Shown here: piece by piece, positions 62,415 to 64,000 of the stretch | Layout: each line of letters starts with the position of its first letter | How positions within the stretch are numbered: position 1 is the first letter of the stretch | Assembly (NCBI RefSeq): GCF_000214175.1 | Contig: NC_015564.1 | Location: 4,030,001 to 4,094,000 of the forward strand | Reading direction: 5' to 3' | Length of the DNA: 64,000 nucleotides | From: Hoyosella subflava DQS3-9A1 | GTDB lineage: Bacteria; Actinomycetota; Actinomycetes; Mycobacteriales; Mycobacteriaceae | Notes under the pieces: model-generated | Database searches by the model: none | What the model saw: the letters and a program-made list of their open reading frames with translations, nothing else | Told to the model about the DNA's origin: nothing | Position numbers and translations under genes: made by a program

Positions 62415-64000
62415 CGGATATCCAACTCTGGACTTTGATCTTCGTTGGGGGTTCCTTCGCCGTCTATATCTATGTGGCCTACCGCAGCCGGGTGAAGGAC
62501 ACTTCCGAGTTCTATGTCGCCGGGGGTGGGATCCCCGCGCCGGCCAACGGTGCCGCGATCGCCGCTGACTGGATGAGCGCAGCCTCGTTTATCTCGATGG
62601 CCGGCCTGATCGCGCTCGCCAACAATGGGTACGGCGGTGCCGCTTTCCTGATGGGCTGGACCGGCGGTTACGTGCTGCTCGCCCTGTTACTTGCTCCGTA
62701 CCTGCGGAAGTTCGGCAAGTACACGATCCCGGATTTCGTTGGCGACCGCTACAACGAGACCGCACGATTGATCGCCGTGGGATGCGCGCTCGTCGTCTCT
62801 CTGACCTATGTCGTCGGCCAGATGGCTGGCGCCGGCGTGGTATTCGGCCGCTTCCTCGGGGTGGACACCACCATCGGTGTACTCATCGGCATGACCGTGG
62901 TGTTCTTCTATGCGGTTCTCGGCGGAATGAAGGGCATCACCTGGACACAGGTCTGCCAGTACGCGGTGCTGATCACCGCGTACCTGATCCCGGCGGTGGC
63001 AGTATCTGCCCAACTGACCGGAATCCCGGTGCCGCAGGTCGGCTTCGGCCAGATCCTCGACGAACTTGAGGCGCTGCAGGCGGAGCTCGGGTTCAGCGAG
63101 TACACCGCAGCACTCTTCGGCGCCGACCAGATGAACATGATCCTGCTGACCGCGTCGCTGATGTTCGGCACCGCGGGCCTGCCACACGTGATCATCCGGT
63201 TCTACACCGCTAGCTCAGTGCGCGCGGCACGGTACTCCGCACTGTGGGCCTTGTTCTTCATCGCGCTGCTCTACACCACGGCTCCCACGGTGGCGGCGTT
63301 CGCGAAGTTCAACATTCTAGAAAACTCGATCGCCGGCACGCTGAGCGAGCAGCCCTGGTTCAGCACCTGGAGCGACCTAGGTTTGATCACCAACATCGCA
63401 GAGGAGCCGATCCCGGCTGGATCGGACGCCATCTTCCGCGGCGATGGGGCCAACGAGGTGCTGATCAACAATGACATCTTGGTCCTCGCCTCACCTGAGA
63501 TCGCCGGTTTGCCGGCACCAATCGTCGGGCTGGTCGCCGCCGGCGGTGTCGCGGCGGCGCTCTCGACGGCGTCCGGACTCCTGCTGGTGATCTCGTCGGC
63601 GGTAGCGAACGACCTCTATCACAAGCGGATCAACCCGAAGGCAAACGAGAAGCAGCAGCTGTTAGTAGCCCGCATCTCCATGGCCGTCGGCATCCTGGTC
63701 GCCGGTTACCTGGGCATCAACCCCCCCGGCTTCGCCGGCGAGGTCGTCGCCCTAGCCTTCGGTCTAGCGGCCGCAAGCTTCTTCCCAACGCTGTTGCTTG
63801 GCATCTTCTGGAAGAAGTGCACCGCGATCGGTGCCGCCGCCGGCATGGGCACCGGAATCACGGTCACAATGCTCTACTTCATCTGGACGCTGCCCACTGA
63901 GTCGGCACCGATCTTCCTCGGGAATGACCCGATCGCAGATATCGCACCGACCGGCTTCGGAGTCATCGGCATGCTGCTCAACTTCGCCGTGACCTGGGCC
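62411..64000 (+). CDS. Sodium/solute symporter, VC_2705 (ActP-like) family, partial
   Basis: At least 530 residues of an SSS-family transporter before the window edge. Recognisable regions are EFYVAGGGIPAPANGAAIAADWMSAASF in overlapping segments (helix 2), YTIPDFVGDRYNE, GITWTQVCQY and FGTAGLPHVIIRFYT. Later come GGVAAALSTASGLLLVISSAVANDLYH (sodium-site Ser/Thr region) and LAFGLAAASFFPTLLLGIFWKK. Relatives move acetate, propionate or pyruvate with sodium. It pairs with the DUF4212 protein and is probably under cAMP control. The C-terminus is missing. Confidence 0.92.
   Translation, partial: MTDIQLWTLIFVGGSFAVYIYVAYRSRVKDTSEFYVAGGGIPAPANGAAIAADWMSAASFISMAGLIALANNGYGGAAFLMGWTGGYVLLALLLAPYLRKFGKYTIPDFVGDRYNETARLIAVGCALVVSLTYVVGQMAGAGVVFGRFLGVDTTIGVLIGMTVVFFYAVLGGMKGITWTQVCQYAVLITAYLIPAVAVSAQLTGIPVPQVGFGQILDELEALQAELGFSEYTAALFGADQMNMILLTASLMFGTAGLPHVIIRFYTASSVRAARYSALWALFFIALLYTTAPTVAAFAKFNILENSIAGTLSEQPWFSTWSDLGLITNIAEEPIPAGSDAIFRGDGANEVLINNDILVLASPEIAGLPAPIVGLVAAGGVAAALSTASGLLLVISSAVANDLYHKRINPKANEKQQLLVARISMAVGILVAGYLGINPPGFAGEVVALAFGLAAASFFPTLLLGIFWKKCTAIGAAAGMGTGITVTMLYFIWTLPTESAPIFLGNDPIADIAPTGFGVIGMLLNFAVTWA

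Overview
The window is from a high-GC Gram-positive chromosome, most likely a mycolic-acid-containing actinobacterium (Mycobacteriales, of the Rhodococcus/Hoyosella/Gordonia type). The main evidence is gene order. A D-Ala-D-Ala carboxypeptidase, a YhjD-like membrane protein, trpS, icd, metY-metX, DUF3017-folD, a SpoU methyltransferase, dnaE2, imuB-imuA' and guaA occur in the same relative order as in the M. tuberculosis Rv3330-Rv3396c region (from memory). Actinobacterial SOS boxes, a SAM-IV riboswitch and frequent GTG/TTG starts agree with this. I see no tRNA, rRNA, CRISPR array, prophage or intact insertion sequence.

0-11.8 kb: a myo-inositol catabolic operon. A divergent GntR regulator (cut by the window edge) faces iolC, an aldolase, iolB, iolD, iolE, iolG, iolH and mmsA/iolA, followed by a tautomerase and a second IolG-like dehydrogenase. 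A near-perfect 31-bp-arm inverted repeat lies between mmsA and the tautomerase. No inositol transporter is visible.

11.8-28 kb: conserved housekeeping backbone. It holds a double-TetR regulator, an unknown helical protein, a PBP5-type carboxypeptidase, trpS, xthA, an MFS exporter, NADP-isocitrate dehydrogenase, SAM-IV riboswitch-metY-metX (methionine/homocysteine synthesis), a protein made of eleven decapeptide repeats, folD, a GNAT enzyme and TrmL.

28-42.3 kb: lipid/acyl-CoA catabolism. A TetR-controlled, minus-strand operon encodes an SCP-x-type thiolase, an SRPBCC protein, a MaoC-type hydratase, an SDR, a fused double acyl-CoA dehydrogenase, an alpha/beta hydrolase and an acyl-CoA synthetase broken by an internal deletion. 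A type II thioesterase lies beyond it. Upstream sit an enoyl-CoA hydratase, two more hydrolases, an aldo/keto reductase and a class III cyclase.

42.4-53.7 kb: a tiny ORF, an S13 carboxypeptidase, an IS30 transposase scrap, a polytopic membrane protein, and the SOS mutasome (dnaE2, imuB, imuA') with a LexA-type box before each transcription unit. A MerR-like regulator/Hsp20 pair, a hydrolase and another tiny ORF sit between dnaE2 and imuB.

53.8-64 kb: a degenerate Ser/Thr kinase, an EsrISR-like envelope-stress system (LuxR-type regulator, PspC-fused histidine kinase, divergent PspC protein), a PAP2 phosphatase, guaA, a small membrane protein, and a DUF4212/sodium-solute symporter pair preceded by a Crp/GlxR-like site. 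The symporter runs off the right edge.

Functional assignments come from reading protein motifs and from memory of families. No database search was run.
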